Shown: one piece after another, positions 33,401 through 43,059 of the stretch
How the letters are laid out: each line of letters begins with the position of its first letter
How positions within the stretch are numbered: position 1 is the stretch's first letter
Source: CADEDH01 sp963732695
GTDB lineage: Bacteria > Actinomycetota > Acidimicrobiia > Acidimicrobiales > SZUA-35
Reading direction: 5' to 3'
Length of the DNA: 64,000 nucleotides
NCBI GenBank assembly: GCA_963732695.1
Contig: CAVTAP010000021.1
Location: 248,001 to 312,000 of the forward strand
Notes under the pieces: model-generated
What the model was told of the DNA's origin: nothing
Databases searched by the model: none
The model's input: only the letters and a program-made list of their open reading frames with translations
Program-made: the position numbers and the translations under genes

Positions 33401-33703
33401 CCGGTCGGCGACGGCCAGGGTGGAACCCGACACGGTGATCAGCCGGGCCAGGTCGAGGTCGTCGGGCAGGGCCCGCCGGAGCCGGGCCAGCACCTGGCGC
33501 AGGTTGGCGTAGGCCGCCGACTGGCTGTGGTCGGCCCAGAACAGGGCGGCGACCCGCTCCCGGGCCACAGGCTGCGGCGCCTCGACGGCCAGCACCGCCA
33601 GCAGGGCCCGGCCGGGAGCGCTCGGAACGCTCACCACACGCCCCCCGTGGCGCAGCTCGAACGGGCCGAGCACGTTCAGCTCGATGTCGCCCCCGGCGGC
33701 CAC
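30410..33703 (-). CDS. SARP/AfsR-type transcriptional regulator (BTAD, NB-ARC, TPR)
   Basis: This large 1097-residue regulator is of the SARP architecture. Order: an N-terminal winged-helix DNA-binding domain (about 5-95, ELNVLGPFELRHGGR), a bacterial transcriptional activation domain (BTAD, about 95-275), a Pro/Gly-rich linker, an NB-ARC/STAND ATPase with P-loop GVGGMGKT (about 338-345) and the LLVLDNFEHLLD Walker B (~415), and then many TPR-like helical repeats (about 700-1050). Such proteins activate adjacent or secondary-metabolite genes by binding phased 7-bp repeats. The GTG at 33701-33703 is the first start; no promoter motif is obvious. The repeat array at 30314-30342 is a natural target candidate. 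Confidence 0.9.
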   Translation of the reverse strand: MAAGGDIELNVLGPFELRHGGRVVSVPSAPGRALLAVLAVEAPQPVARERVAALFWADHSQSAAYANLRQVLARLRRALPDDLDLARLITVSGSTLAVADRLAVDLTRFGSLLEESRDHGPTHPETGPAGCPACYDRLHRALALHRSDLLTGVDLPGSPAFDQWLAVRRESLRRQLVAAAEAVVRRDEAGAGDPLHRLDHALGLVALDPLREEAHRAVMRALADAGDRTAALARFDACVRILADELGTAPEPATVALRDQIRAGSVAPTSPAGPGPASGSGPPPADGPPLAEPPALARPLAPRHNLPGDLTPFVGRSRELAELTALTDGGGTRLLTLSGVGGMGKTRLALELARSRLGHFPDGVYAVPLAQLVDPADVAPAIASAVGVPMNAGDPHHGGDPRWALMSELRHRRMLLVLDNFEHLLDGVDIVTEVLREAPGVEIVATSRERLNLRGEQHYRVGGLPYEVGTGDDPAAAAAVQLFAQAARRVDPDFSLDAVTTPAVLRICRLVDGMPLGLELAAAWSESLSADEIADEIQRSLDFLTVEWSNLPERQRSIRAVFDSSWRLLDEAEQRAFRALAVFRGGFTRDAAMEVAGMPLPVLTRLVRKALLNRSGGGGGGATPAGGAATGGRYEVHELLRQFSVEQLSAAPDEAADLGARHTAYYLGLAEAQVPRLGGADESGALEQIDAEHDNLRAALERAAENGHRHLGLRLGVALWPFWQRRCHLGEGRRWFARFLPDPGRPDVTRPDAAASGAPAGLLDSGDDPEVLAEAFLGAGWLAHDQDDFDEADLLFDASLRIEAALGITRRTAAVQAHRGVMARGQGRYRDAIDLVEDSLALARADGDDLGVAYALFRLGLVTREHGEYERATAAYQECLAAYERLGDRSGASFAILGLGDIARDQGDHAQVVVHCERSLAVNRELGRSWGIGFTLNNLALAAMVRGDLDQAAAQAAEALQLFQAHGIRGGVLELHVSSAQIALARGDLVEAARHLAEALASGWPAGPLWLVVSAVEEKARLLEATDHPEAAARLAGAAGAWRSAMEVPVSPYRVGRLDELAERLAAALGPERYETARAEGAAWLPEVTVAEAAAAR

Positions 33704-33888
33704 GATCAGCGTCGCCCCGCCCGGTGGTCGCGGCCGATCGATACCGCCGCCCCCAGCTCACCGATCAGACCGGCCGGCACTCCCCCACTCCGCACATCCG
33801 TCCCTCACTCCTCTGCCGCCGTAGTCTGCCACCGGCCTGCAGCCCCCGCTCAACCCCGCCCGGCGCCACAACCGCCCCATCGTTCAGA

Positions 33889-33932
33889 CCGTGTCGCGTG
33901 CCGTGCGCTGAGCGCGCAGACCGCGACACCGG
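33889..33932 (-). terminator. Nested hairpin after the glycosyltransferase gene
   Basis: Arms CCGTGTCGCG (33889-33898) and CGCGACACCGG (33922-33932, one bulged base) enclose a second short stem TGCGC/GCGCA. It lies 31 nt beyond the stop of the gene at 33963 and separates it from the SARP regulator. No T-tract; GC-rich terminator inferred. Confidence 0.55.
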
Positions 33933-33962
33933 TTCGGGAGGGAAGGGGGCCAGGGCTCGCTG

Positions 33963-35123
33963 TCAGCCGGCGGCGGCCAGCTGGCGGTACAGGCGGCCCA
34001 GGTCGCCGGCGGTGCGGTCCCAGGAGAACAGGGGCGGACGCTGGCGGCCGGCGGCCACCAGGCGGGCGGCCACCGCTTCGTCGGTGAGCACCGAAGCCAG
34101 GGCTCCGGCCAGGGCGTCGGGATCGCCGGGGGGCACGAGCAGGGCGGCGTCGGCGCAGACCTCGGTGACGGCGCCGATCGAGGTGGCCACCACCGGCGTG
34201 CCCTGGGCCATGGCCTCCAACGGGGGCAGGCCGAAGCCTTCGTAGCGCGACGGGTAGGCCAGACACCTCGCCCCGGCCAGGAGGTCGGCCCGCTGGGAGT
34301 CCGACACGTACCCCAATCGGTGCACGAGGTGGGCGGCGCCGGTGCGGGCCATCGCCTGCTCCAGGTCCGGGGTGCCCCAGCCGTCGGGCCCGGCCAGCAC
34401 GAGCCTCGTGTCGTGGCCGTCGGCCCACAGCCGGCCCATGGCCTCCACCAGCGTGGGCAGGTCCTTGCGGGGCTCGATCGTGCCCACCGCCAGCACGTAG
34501 GGGTGACCGCCGGCCAGAGCCCGACCGCGGGCCGGATCGCCGGCCGGGCCGGCCTCGAACCCGTTGGGGATCACGTGGATCCGCTCCGACTCCACCCCCA
34601 GGATGTCGGCCGCCTCACCCCCCACGAACGCCGACACGGTGTGCACGTGGGCTCCCCGCTCCAGGGCCCGGGCCACCAGCCGGGGATAGCCCCGGGCCGT
34701 GTCGTTGACCAGGCCCGGGTAGTGCCAGGGCCCGAAGTCGTGGATGGTGAGCAACTCGGCCGCCCGCCGCCGGCCCCCGGCCCCCACGGCGCGGCGGGCC
34801 GCCGGCGGGACCACGAAGTTGGGGCCGTGGATCACGTCGAAGCCCCCCACCGCCGGGTGGTCGCCCCGGAGCCACAGGCGATGGGCCAGACGGGCGGGGA
34901 AGGGCAGGGCCCGCAGCCCCATCCCCGGCGGCAGCTCGGCCGCCAGGCGGCTCCGGCCCCGGAGGCTGATCAGGATGGCCGACAGGGCCAGACCGGGGTC
35001 GGTGGCCAGCCGGTCCACCACGGCCCGGGTCATCGTCCCCACCCCGGTGCGGACGACCAGCAGCGGGATGGCCTCGATGCCCACCCGGAGGGGGCGATCG
35101 GTGGCGGCGGGCGGTCGGCTCAC
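33963..35123 (-). CDS. GT4-family glycosyltransferase
   Basis: This 386-residue GT-B glycosyltransferase is presumably cytoplasmic. The N-terminal domain starts LRVGIEAIPLLVVRTGVGTMTRA; the C-terminal domain has AVGTIEPRKDLPTLVEA, VHRLGYVSDSQRADLL and the acceptor motif PSRYEGFGLPPLEAMAQGTPVVAT with the E-x7-E pair. The pattern resembles mannosyltransferases of polysaccharide biosynthesis; sugar and acceptor cannot be assigned. The open frame continues to 35444 through repeats, but GTG 35121-35123, 8 nt after TAGGGT, is the natural start. Confidence 0.9.
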   Translation of the reverse strand: MSRPPAATDRPLRVGIEAIPLLVVRTGVGTMTRAVVDRLATDPGLALSAILISLRGRSRLAAELPPGMGLRALPFPARLAHRLWLRGDHPAVGGFDVIHGPNFVVPPAARRAVGAGGRRRAAELLTIHDFGPWHYPGLVNDTARGYPRLVARALERGAHVHTVSAFVGGEAADILGVESERIHVIPNGFEAGPAGDPARGRALAGGHPYVLAVGTIEPRKDLPTLVEAMGRLWADGHDTRLVLAGPDGWGTPDLEQAMARTGAAHLVHRLGYVSDSQRADLLAGARCLAYPSRYEGFGLPPLEAMAQGTPVVATSIGAVTEVCADAALLVPPGDPDALAGALASVLTDEAVAARLVAAGRQRPPLFSWDRTAGDLGRLYRQLAAAG

Positions 35124-35131
35124 GGCGCCCG

Positions 35132-35137
35132 ACCCTA
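35132..35137 (-). promoter_or_regulatory. -10 box of the glycosyltransferase (leaderless)
   Basis: TAGGGT on the minus strand, 8 nt before GTG 35123. Confidence 0.55.
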
Positions 35138-35139
35138 CC

Positions 35140-35264
35140 GGGAACCCTCCGGGTTCCTTGAGTACGCCTCCGGCGTACACGCTCGCCTCCGGCGAGCTTC
35201 TCCGGGAACCCTCCGGGTTCCTTGAGTACGCCTCCGGCGTACACGCTCGCCTCCGGCGAGCTTC
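35140..35264. repeat. Tandem duplication of a three-hairpin module (TCC-loop family)
   Basis: Two copies with period 64 bp (35140-35200 and 35204-35264 identical over 61 bp). Each copy carries three consecutive hairpins, all with loop TCC: GGAACCC/GGGTTCC, GTACGCC/GGCGTAC and GCTCGCC/GGCGAGC. It lies in the divergent region between a glycosyltransferase and mutB, placed between two leaderless promoters. The outer arms differ among hairpins but each is self-complementary, so structure is conserved rather than sequence. Confidence 0.85.
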
Positions 35265-35317
35265 CAGCGGCCCCGGCCCCGGCCCGGGCGGCTTTCCCAC
35301 CGCCCCGGCCGGCCTCC

Positions 35318-35323
35318 TACACT
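35318..35323 (+). promoter_or_regulatory. -10 box of mutB (leaderless)
   Basis: TACACT, 8 nt before the mutB GTG at 35332. Confidence 0.55.
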
Positions 35324-35331
35324 GCGATGCC

Positions 35332-37460
<2,129 letters not shown>

Positions 37461-37464
<4 letters not shown>

Positions 37465-38504
37465 CAGGCGGGGTCGCTCCCTCCGGCTCAGCCGGGTCAG
37501 CCGTCACCGGTCCGTCCGGCACCGAGCCCGACATCGACGCCTGGGCCGGGCAGATCCGTCGGGGCGACCGGCGGAGCCTGGCCCGGGCCATCACCGCCAT
37601 CGAGTCGACCCGGGCCGACCATCGCCGCACGGCGGCGGCCCTGCTCGACTCCCTCCTCCCCCACACCGGGGGCGCGGTGCGCCTCGGCATCACCGGCACC
37701 CCGGGGGTGGGAAAGTCGACCATCATCGACACGCTGGGCTGCAACCTGATCGACGAGGGCCACCGGGTGGCGGTGCTGGCCGTAGACCCCTCGTCCAACC
37801 GGACCGGGGGCTCGATCCTGGGCGACAAGACCCGCATGGCTTCCCTCGTGCTGCGGCCCGAGGCGTTCATCCGCCCCTCGCCGTCGGGCGGGCTCACCGG
37901 CGGGGTGGCCCGCCGCACCCGGGACGTGCTGCTGGCCTGCGAGGCCGCCGGGTTCGACGTGGTGATCGTCGAGACCATGGGGGTGGGGCAGGCCGAGACG
38001 GCGGTGGCCGAGATCTGCGACCTGTTCCTCCTGCTGGTGGCTCCGGGCGGCGGCGACGACCTGCAGGGCATCAAGCGGGGGGTGATGGAGCTGGCCGACG
38101 TGGTGGCGGTCAACAAGGCCGACGGCCCGCTGGCCGGCCCGGCCCGGCACACCGCCGCCGACTACCGCCACGCCCTGCACATGGTGCGACCCAAGTGGGC
38201 CGGGATCATGACGCCGGTGCTCACGTGCTCGGCCCTGGCCGGCGAGGGCCTCGACGAGCTGTGGGCCACCGTGGTCGACATGCACGGTCAGCTGGGCGCA
38301 GCCGGCCATCTGGCCGCCCTGCGGGCCGACCAGGCCGTGGCCCAGCTCAACGCCGAGTTCGGCCATCTGCTACACGAGCGGCTGAACCGCTCGCCCGAGC
38401 TGACCGACTTGCGCCACCGGCTCGATGCCGACGTGCGATCGGGGGTCCGCTCCCCCGCCTCGGCCGCCGCCGAACTGGTCGACGCCGCCTGGCCCGAACC
38501 CTGA
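37461..38504 (+). CDS. meaB: MeaB, methylmalonyl-CoA mutase-associated G protein chaperone
   Basis: MeaB is a GTPase that protects and reloads the B12 cofactor of the mutase. The 347-residue protein has the P-loop GTPGVGKS (79-86), AVLAVDPSSNRTGGSILGDKTRM, the switch region VIVETMGVGQAET, NKADGP as the guanine motif and a C-terminal helical dimerisation arm. ATG 37461 overlaps the mutB stop by 4 nt, indicating coupling. The protein has a longer, Gly/Ser/Pro-rich N-terminus (1-25) than most relatives. Confidence 0.96.
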
Positions 38505-38550
38505 ACCACCCCACGCCCACCCCTCCGACCGGCACGGGGGGCGCGGCAAG

Positions 38551-38556
38551 TACCCT
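38551..38556 (+). promoter_or_regulatory. -10 box of the Wzm-like permease gene (leaderless)
   Basis: TACCCT, 6 nt before GTG 38563. Confidence 0.55.
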
Positions 38557-38562
38557 TGGAGC

Positions 38563-39486
38563 GTGACCGCCCTGACCAACTCCGAGCTGCCGCCGCTGCT
38601 GGAGAACGGCACGCGGCCCCCCGGCTTCTTCGCCCGGGTGGTCGACATCTGGGCCTACCGTGACCTGCTGGGCAACCTCGTGCGCCGCGAGCTCAAGGTC
38701 AAGTACAAGAACAGCGTGCTGGGCTTCGTCTGGACACTGCTCAACCCCCTGCTGTACCTGGTGATCTTCACCGTGGTGTTCTCGGTCATCCTGAACAACC
38801 CCACGCCCCGTTACGGCCTGCTGCTGCTGTCGGCGCTGCTGGCCTTCAACCTGTTCTCGGTGGGCCTCACCGCCGCCACCACCTCGATCACGGCCAACGG
38901 GCCCCTGGTGCAGAAGGTGTGGTTCCCCCGGGAGATCCTGCCGCTGGCCGCCATCGGGGCCAACCTGATCACGTTCTTCTTCCAGATGACGATTCTCATC
39001 GTCGGCCTGCTCATCTTCCGCCAGCCTCCCGAATGGGGCATGTTGTGGCTGCTCCCGCCGGCGTTGCTGCTCACCCTGCTGATCGGGGCCGGGTTGGGCC
39101 TGATGCTCTCGGCCCTCAACGTCTACTTCCGGGACGTCCAGCACTTCCTGGAGCTGGGCCTGCTCACCTGGTTCTGGCTCACCCCGGTGGTCTATCCGTT
39201 CCACCTCGTGGCCGTGGCCCTGAACGGCCGGTTCGGGGCCGGTGCGGAGCGGCTGGCCATGCTGAACCCGATGATCCCGATCATCATCACGTTCCAGCGG
39301 GTCCTCTACAACCCGACCAACTTCACCGCTCCCGACCAGCAGGAACAGTTCTCGGAGATGGTCCACCGCTCCAGCCTGTGGTACCTGGAGAACCTCGGGA
39401 TCTCGGCTGTGTTCGCGCTGATCTTCGTATGGGGTGGATACAAGGTGTTCAGCCGCCTCGAAGGCAACCTGGGCGAGGAGCTCTGA
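38563..39486 (+). CDS. ABC-2 polysaccharide export permease (Wzm/TagG type)
   Basis: This is the membrane subunit of an exporter for lipid-linked polysaccharide. The 307-residue protein has the family signature LLGNLVRRELKVKYKNSVLGFVWTLLNPLLYL (about 27-58) and about six hydrophobic segments, with GPLVQKVWFPREILP between the second and third and LNVYFRDVQHFLELGLLTWFWLTPVVYP in the fourth-fifth loop. The GTG at 38563 gives the usual start and sits 6 nt after TACCCT; upstream frame to 38425 overlaps meaB. The next gene (Wzt) starts on the last base of its stop. The glycosyltransferases at 44.6-51.8 kb are natural partners. Confidence 0.94.
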   Translation: MTALTNSELPPLLENGTRPPGFFARVVDIWAYRDLLGNLVRRELKVKYKNSVLGFVWTLLNPLLYLVIFTVVFSVILNNPTPRYGLLLLSALLAFNLFSVGLTAATTSITANGPLVQKVWFPREILPLAAIGANLITFFFQMTILIVGLLIFRQPPEWGMLWLLPPALLLTLLIGAGLGLMLSALNVYFRDVQHFLELGLLTWFWLTPVVYPFHLVAVALNGRFGAGAERLAMLNPMIPIIITFQRVLYNPTNFTAPDQQEQFSEMVHRSSLWYLENLGISAVFALIFVWGGYKVFSRLEGNLGEEL

Positions 39487-40778
39487 TGTTCACCAGCAGC
39501 GGGAGCGGCGGCGCCGTCTCCCAGGCCCCGAGTCAGGACGGCAAGGGCCGGTCCGCTCCGTCGTCCACCGTGGCCATCGAGGTCTCGAACGTCTCGAAGC
39601 GGTTCCGCAAGCACTCCGAGCCGGCCAAGACGCTGAAGGAGCGGGTGCTCACCCTGCGCAAGTCCACCGTGTCGGAGTTCCACGCCCTGCGTGACGTCGA
39701 CTTCAACGTGAACGTGGGCGAGACCTTCGGCATTCTGGGCCACAACGGGTCGGGCAAGAGCACCCTGCTCAAGTGCATTGCCGGCACGATCCGGCCGTCG
39801 GCCGGCATCATCCGGGTGCGGGGCCGGCTGTCGGCCCTGTTGGAGCTGGGGGCCGGCTTCCATCCCGACCTCACCGGCCGGGAGAACATCTTCCTCAACG
39901 GCTCGATCCTCGGGTTCTCCAAGGAGCACATCGAGTCGATCTTCGACGAGATCGTCGACTTCTCCGGCCTCGAGGAGTTCATCGATACCCAGGTCAAGCA
40001 CTACAGCTCGGGCATGTACGCCCGGCTCGGGTTCGCCGTGGCCGTGAACCTGGAACCCGACGTGCTCCTCATCGACGAGGTGCTGGCCGTTGGCGACGAG
40101 GCCTTCCAGCGCAAGTGCATCGAGCGGGTGCGGGGGTTCCAGGCCGCCGGGCGCACGATCTGCCTGGTCACCCACGCCCCCGACATGGTCCGGTTCCTGT
40201 GCGACCGGGCGGTGGTGCTGGACCACGGCAACCTGATCCACGTGGGCGACGTGAACGACGCGGTCACCATCTACCGCCGGTCGCTGGCGGCCCAGGGCCA
40301 CGAGGTGCCGCCCGACGACCAGGACATGCTCGACAAGATCGCCACCTCGGGCCCGGCCTCGCCGGTCCGCCTGGTGCGGACGTGGGTGGAGCCGCCGGCC
40401 GGCGGTGTGGCCCACCGCCCGGGCGACCGGGTGGTGATCGGGATCGAGTTCGAGGCCGAGCCGGGCATGACCGTGCGGGCCCGCATGGCCGTCCACACCC
40501 ACGACGGGGTGCAGATGGTGAACGTCTCCACCTACGACATCGCCGGAGCCGACATCAAGGCCGACGGTCACCTCAACCAGGCCCGGATAACCATCGAGGA
40601 TCTGCCCTTCACCGACGGGCACTATCTGGTGACCGTGGTGCTCCAGCAGCCCGACGAAACCCGGGAGTACGACCGGTCCGACCAGTCGGCCACGTTCGAC
40701 GTCAACAGCGGCGGCCCCGTGCTGGGCCGGGTGGCGCTCCGCTTCGGGCTGGAGTCCGGCCCCGTCGGCGTGGCCTGA
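39486..40778 (+). CDS. ABC polysaccharide export ATPase (Wzt type) with C-terminal carbohydrate-binding-like domain
   Basis: The 430-residue ATPase has Walker A GHNGSGKS (85-92), signature YSSGMYARLGFA, Walker B LLIDEVLAVGDEAF and a long C-terminal domain (about 290-430) that has the pattern of Wzt C-domains, which recognise the glycan end to be exported. The N-terminal tail (1-28) is Ser/Gly-rich. The ATG at 39486 uses the last A of the permease stop (TGATG), so translation is coupled. The presence of the C-domain suggests a glycan-specific terminus, as in O-antigen-type exporters. Confidence 0.94.
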   Translation: MFTSSGSGGAVSQAPSQDGKGRSAPSSTVAIEVSNVSKRFRKHSEPAKTLKERVLTLRKSTVSEFHALRDVDFNVNVGETFGILGHNGSGKSTLLKCIAGTIRPSAGIIRVRGRLSALLELGAGFHPDLTGRENIFLNGSILGFSKEHIESIFDEIVDFSGLEEFIDTQVKHYSSGMYARLGFAVAVNLEPDVLLIDEVLAVGDEAFQRKCIERVRGFQAAGRTICLVTHAPDMVRFLCDRAVVLDHGNLIHVGDVNDAVTIYRRSLAAQGHEVPPDDQDMLDKIATSGPASPVRLVRTWVEPPAGGVAHRPGDRVVIGIEFEAEPGMTVRARMAVHTHDGVQMVNVSTYDIAGADIKADGHLNQARITIEDLPFTDGHYLVTVVLQQPDETREYDRSDQSATFDVNSGGPVLGRVALRFGLESGPVGVA

Positions 40779-40809
40779 ATTACGAAACCCGTCGGGACAT
40801 GCCGCGAGT

Positions 40810-41379
40810 TCAACCCGCAGCTTGCGTCGGCCGGTATCGCAAGGCGACCGCACCCGACCGGAACTCACGGCGATCGACGAGGTCGAGCGGGATGCGCTCG
40901 CGCAGACCAGCGAGCAACGTCGGCCCTTGCCCGGCAAGCACCGGCTGCACAAGGAATTCGTACTCGTCGATCAGTCCCAGATCGGCCAACGCCAAGGGGA
41001 GCGTCACGCCCCCCACGAACAGGCCCTCACCTGGCTCCTCCTTCAGCCGCTGCACCGCCTGCCCCAAGTCGCCTCGCACCAGCTCGGCGTTCCAATCAAC
41101 CCCGCTCGACGTGCTCGACACCACGAACTTCTTGGCCCGATCGATGGTCTCGGCGAACGGGATCTCCCACTCGCCCATCCAGTCAGGCCACGTGCCCGTG
41201 TCCGGCTGCCGCCACGCGGACTCCATCATCTCGTAGGTCACCCGGCCGAACAGCAGGGCATCGGCTCGTCCAATCTCAGCGGTCCAGTAGCGCATCGACT
41301 CCTCGTCCGGGGGGAGCCCTGCCTCGTGATGGCAACAGCCGTCGAGCGTGACGTTGATCGAGTATCGAAGTGGTCTCAT
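40810..41379 (-). CDS. RibD C-terminal domain / dihydrofolate reductase-like protein
   Basis: The 189-residue protein is of the DHFR-like RibD_C family: RYSINVTLDGC at the start, DALLFGRVTYEMM, KKFVVSSTSS, GGVTLPLALADLGLIDEYEFLVQPVLAGQGPTLL. Members of this small family include NADPH-dependent reductases of unknown substrate. I chose ATG 41377-41379, which has GGGGGAG 8 nt upstream, over the longer frame to 41415. A TACGCT box lies at 41419-41424. It begins the lower-GC segment that interrupts the polysaccharide genes and is convergent with wzt. Confidence 0.88.
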   Translation of the reverse strand: MRPLRYSINVTLDGCCHHEAGLPPDEESMRYWTAEIGRADALLFGRVTYEMMESAWRQPDTGTWPDWMGEWEIPFAETIDRAKKFVVSSTSSGVDWNAELVRGDLGQAVQRLKEEPGEGLFVGGVTLPLALADLGLIDEYEFLVQPVLAGQGPTLLAGLRERIPLDLVDRREFRSGAVALRYRPTQAAG

Positions 41380-41418
41380 CTCGTCACTCCCCCTTGTTGC
41401 GCGCCTCGCGGTCACCCC

Positions 41419-41424
41419 AGCGTA
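41419..41424 (-). promoter_or_regulatory. -10 box upstream of the RibD-like gene
   Basis: TACGCT on the minus strand, 39 nt before the ATG, followed by a leader with a strong Shine-Dalgarno. Confidence 0.4.
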
Positions 41425-41439
41425 GTCAGACCCGAACGC

Positions 41440-42087
41440 CTACTTCAGTAGCTGCTGCGCCGCGGTCGCCGCGAGCCACTTCTCGAACTCTTTGGCCGAC
41501 CAGCCGCGTTCGTAGTGCAGCGCCAGCCAGGTGTCGGGATGGTTGAGCGTCCACAGGATGTCGGCCGCCTTGTCAATGGACAGGCCAGCCTTCAACCCCT
41601 TACGTTGGGCGATGGCGCCGACGAGGACGCGCTGATTGGCGTGGAAGTCCGACTGGATGAGTGCCCAGAGTGCTGCGCTGTCCTGGTCGACCGATGAGGC
41701 AGCGCGGATGAGACGCAGGACGGGCCCGATTCGTTGCTTCACGACCACCGAATTGTGGACGATCAGCTTCACCATCTGCGCCGGGTCGGGCTCCTCCAGC
41801 ACCCGCACGAACCACGGTCTCGCCTCGACGGGAGCGTCGTCGGTGTCGCCCTTCAGGGCGAGGTCCCACACGCCGCGCAACACGCCGGACTTCGTGGCGA
41901 ACGTGTCGTAGACGGTCTTGGCCGACACGCCCGCCTCCGCCGCGATCCCTTCGATCGTGGTGGCGACGTAGCCGTCGGTCACGAAAAGTCGCTGAGCGAC
42001 TTCGAGGATGACGCGCCGGGTCGCCTGCGCCTGCGCCTGCCGGCGGGCGGAGTTGTAGGCACGTTTGGGCTTGACAATCTCGTCGAT
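41440..42087 (-). CDS. TetR-family repressor with apparent ATC start codon
   Basis: This is a predicted ligand-responsive repressor. The N-terminal helix-turn-helix reads RRVILEVAQRLFVTDGYVATTIEGIAAEAGVSAKTVYDTF; the remaining ~150 residues form the ligand-binding helices. The first conventional start (GTG at 41982) would delete the first helix. The frame is open up to a TAA at 42088-42090; between the two there is no ATG, GTG or TTG. The first codon after TAA is ATC at 42085-42087, lying 6 nt from a TACCCT box, giving a 215-residue protein. Its start is therefore inferred, not certain (ATT 42076-42078 is an alternative). It is divergent from a methyltransferase that it probably represses. 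Confidence 0.8.
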   Translation of the reverse strand: MDEIVKPKRAYNSARRQAQAQATRRVILEVAQRLFVTDGYVATTIEGIAAEAGVSAKTVYDTFATKSGVLRGVWDLALKGDTDDAPVEARPWFVRVLEEPDPAQMVKLIVHNSVVVKQRIGPVLRLIRAASSVDQDSAALWALIQSDFHANQRVLVGAIAQRKGLKAGLSIDKAADILWTLNHPDTWLALHYERGWSAKEFEKWLAATAAQQLLK

Positions 42088-42115
42088 TTAGCTAGGGTAC
42101 CACTTAATTGAAGTG
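42071..42115 (+). promoter_or_regulatory. Divergent promoter and operator between TetR and methyltransferase genes
   Basis: Plus strand: -35 TTGACA (42071-42076), -10 TAGGGT (42093-42098, 16-bp spacer), and a palindrome CACTT-AATTG-AAGTG (42101-42115) overlapping the expected start site; wider arms TTTAG...CTAAA (42087-42127) extend the symmetry. On the minus strand TACCCT (42094-42099) serves the TetR gene. This is the expected architecture of an autoregulated TetR operator. Confidence 0.65.
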
Positions 42116-42145
42116 AGTCTTACTAAATCTAAATAGGAGGTTGCC

Positions 42146-42976
42146 ATGAGCAACGACAGGCGCCAGTTCGTGCACGCCATGTGGGCCGGCGTGGCCGACC
42201 AGTGGGCGGACCGCGCCGACTACCTCGATCACCGCGCCGCAGCGATCACCAAGGCACTACTCGACGGCGCCGCGATCGGCACTAGCGACCGGGTCCTCGT
42301 CCTGGCCGACGGTCCCGGCGGGCTCGGGCTGGCAGCAGCCCACACTGCCGCCGAGGTCATCAGCTCTGACGTGGTGCCGTCGTACGCAAACGTGGTGACC
42401 GCTCGGGCCAAGGCCTTCGGCCTGGCAAACGTGACAGCCAAGGTGCTCGACCTCGAAGAGATCGCGGAAGCCGACGACTCGTTCGACGCGGTCATGATCC
42501 GAGAGGGATTGATGTTCGCCGTCGATCCGACGGCGGCCCTGGGAGAGATTCGGCGGGTGCTGCGCGGCGACGGCCGATTCGCAGCGGCCGTGTGGGGTCC
42601 GAAGGCCGACAATCCATGGCTGGCGATTGTCATGGATGCGGTGTCGGCCCAAATCGGTCACGAGGTGCCGCCCCCAGGGATGCCCGGTCCGTTCGCGCTC
42701 GCCGACGAAGTGCGTTTCGGTCAGCTCACCAGCGACGCCGGCTTCCGCGACATCCACATCGAGCACCTCGCGGTGCGGTTCCACGCACCGTCGTTCGAGG
42801 AATGGTGGGCACACACGTCGGCGCTGGCGGGCCCAATCGCCAGCATCGTCGCGAACCTGTCGGAAGACGCCGAGGCGGAACTGGTCGATCGGCTGCGCAG
42901 CGCGTCCGGTCCGTACGAGACGAATGACGGCCTCGACATCCCTGGCCTGTCGCTCGTTCTCACCGCTCGCCGGTAG
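42146..42976 (+). CDS. SAM-dependent methyltransferase (class I)
   Basis: The 276-residue Rossmann methyltransferase has the SAM motif VLVLADGPGGLG (about 50-61), the acidic SSDVVPSYAN, and motif II/III region DSFDAVMIREGLMFAVDP followed by LGEIRRVLRGDGRFAAAVWG. Small-molecule O- or C-methylation is most typical of this pattern. Translation is well marked: AGGAGG (42135-42140) 5 nt from the ATG. The gene is divergent from the TetR regulator, with a shared operator. It belongs to the lower-GC island. Confidence 0.88.
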   Translation: MSNDRRQFVHAMWAGVADQWADRADYLDHRAAAITKALLDGAAIGTSDRVLVLADGPGGLGLAAAHTAAEVISSDVVPSYANVVTARAKAFGLANVTAKVLDLEEIAEADDSFDAVMIREGLMFAVDPTAALGEIRRVLRGDGRFAAAVWGPKADNPWLAIVMDAVSAQIGHEVPPPGMPGPFALADEVRFGQLTSDAGFRDIHIEHLAVRFHAPSFEEWWAHTSALAGPIASIVANLSEDAEAELVDRLRSASGPYETNDGLDIPGLSLVLTARR

Positions 42977-43059
42977 GCGGCCGGACCCGCAAACCCCGTC
43001 GTGGGAATCCAGATGGGAGTGCGCCACGGTCAGCCGGGCCGGTCGGTGTCGAGAGGGGA

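Noticed and set aside
35140..35264. Possible CRISPR or tandem-repeat array
   Set aside because: Only two copies with no unique spacers; internal units are hairpins, not spacer-repeat alternation, and no cas gene is present.
34744..35331. In-frame N-terminal extension of mutB to 34744
   Set aside because: It reads through the opposite glycosyltransferase gene and the tandem hairpins; the GTG at 35332 has a leaderless -10 and matches the family start.
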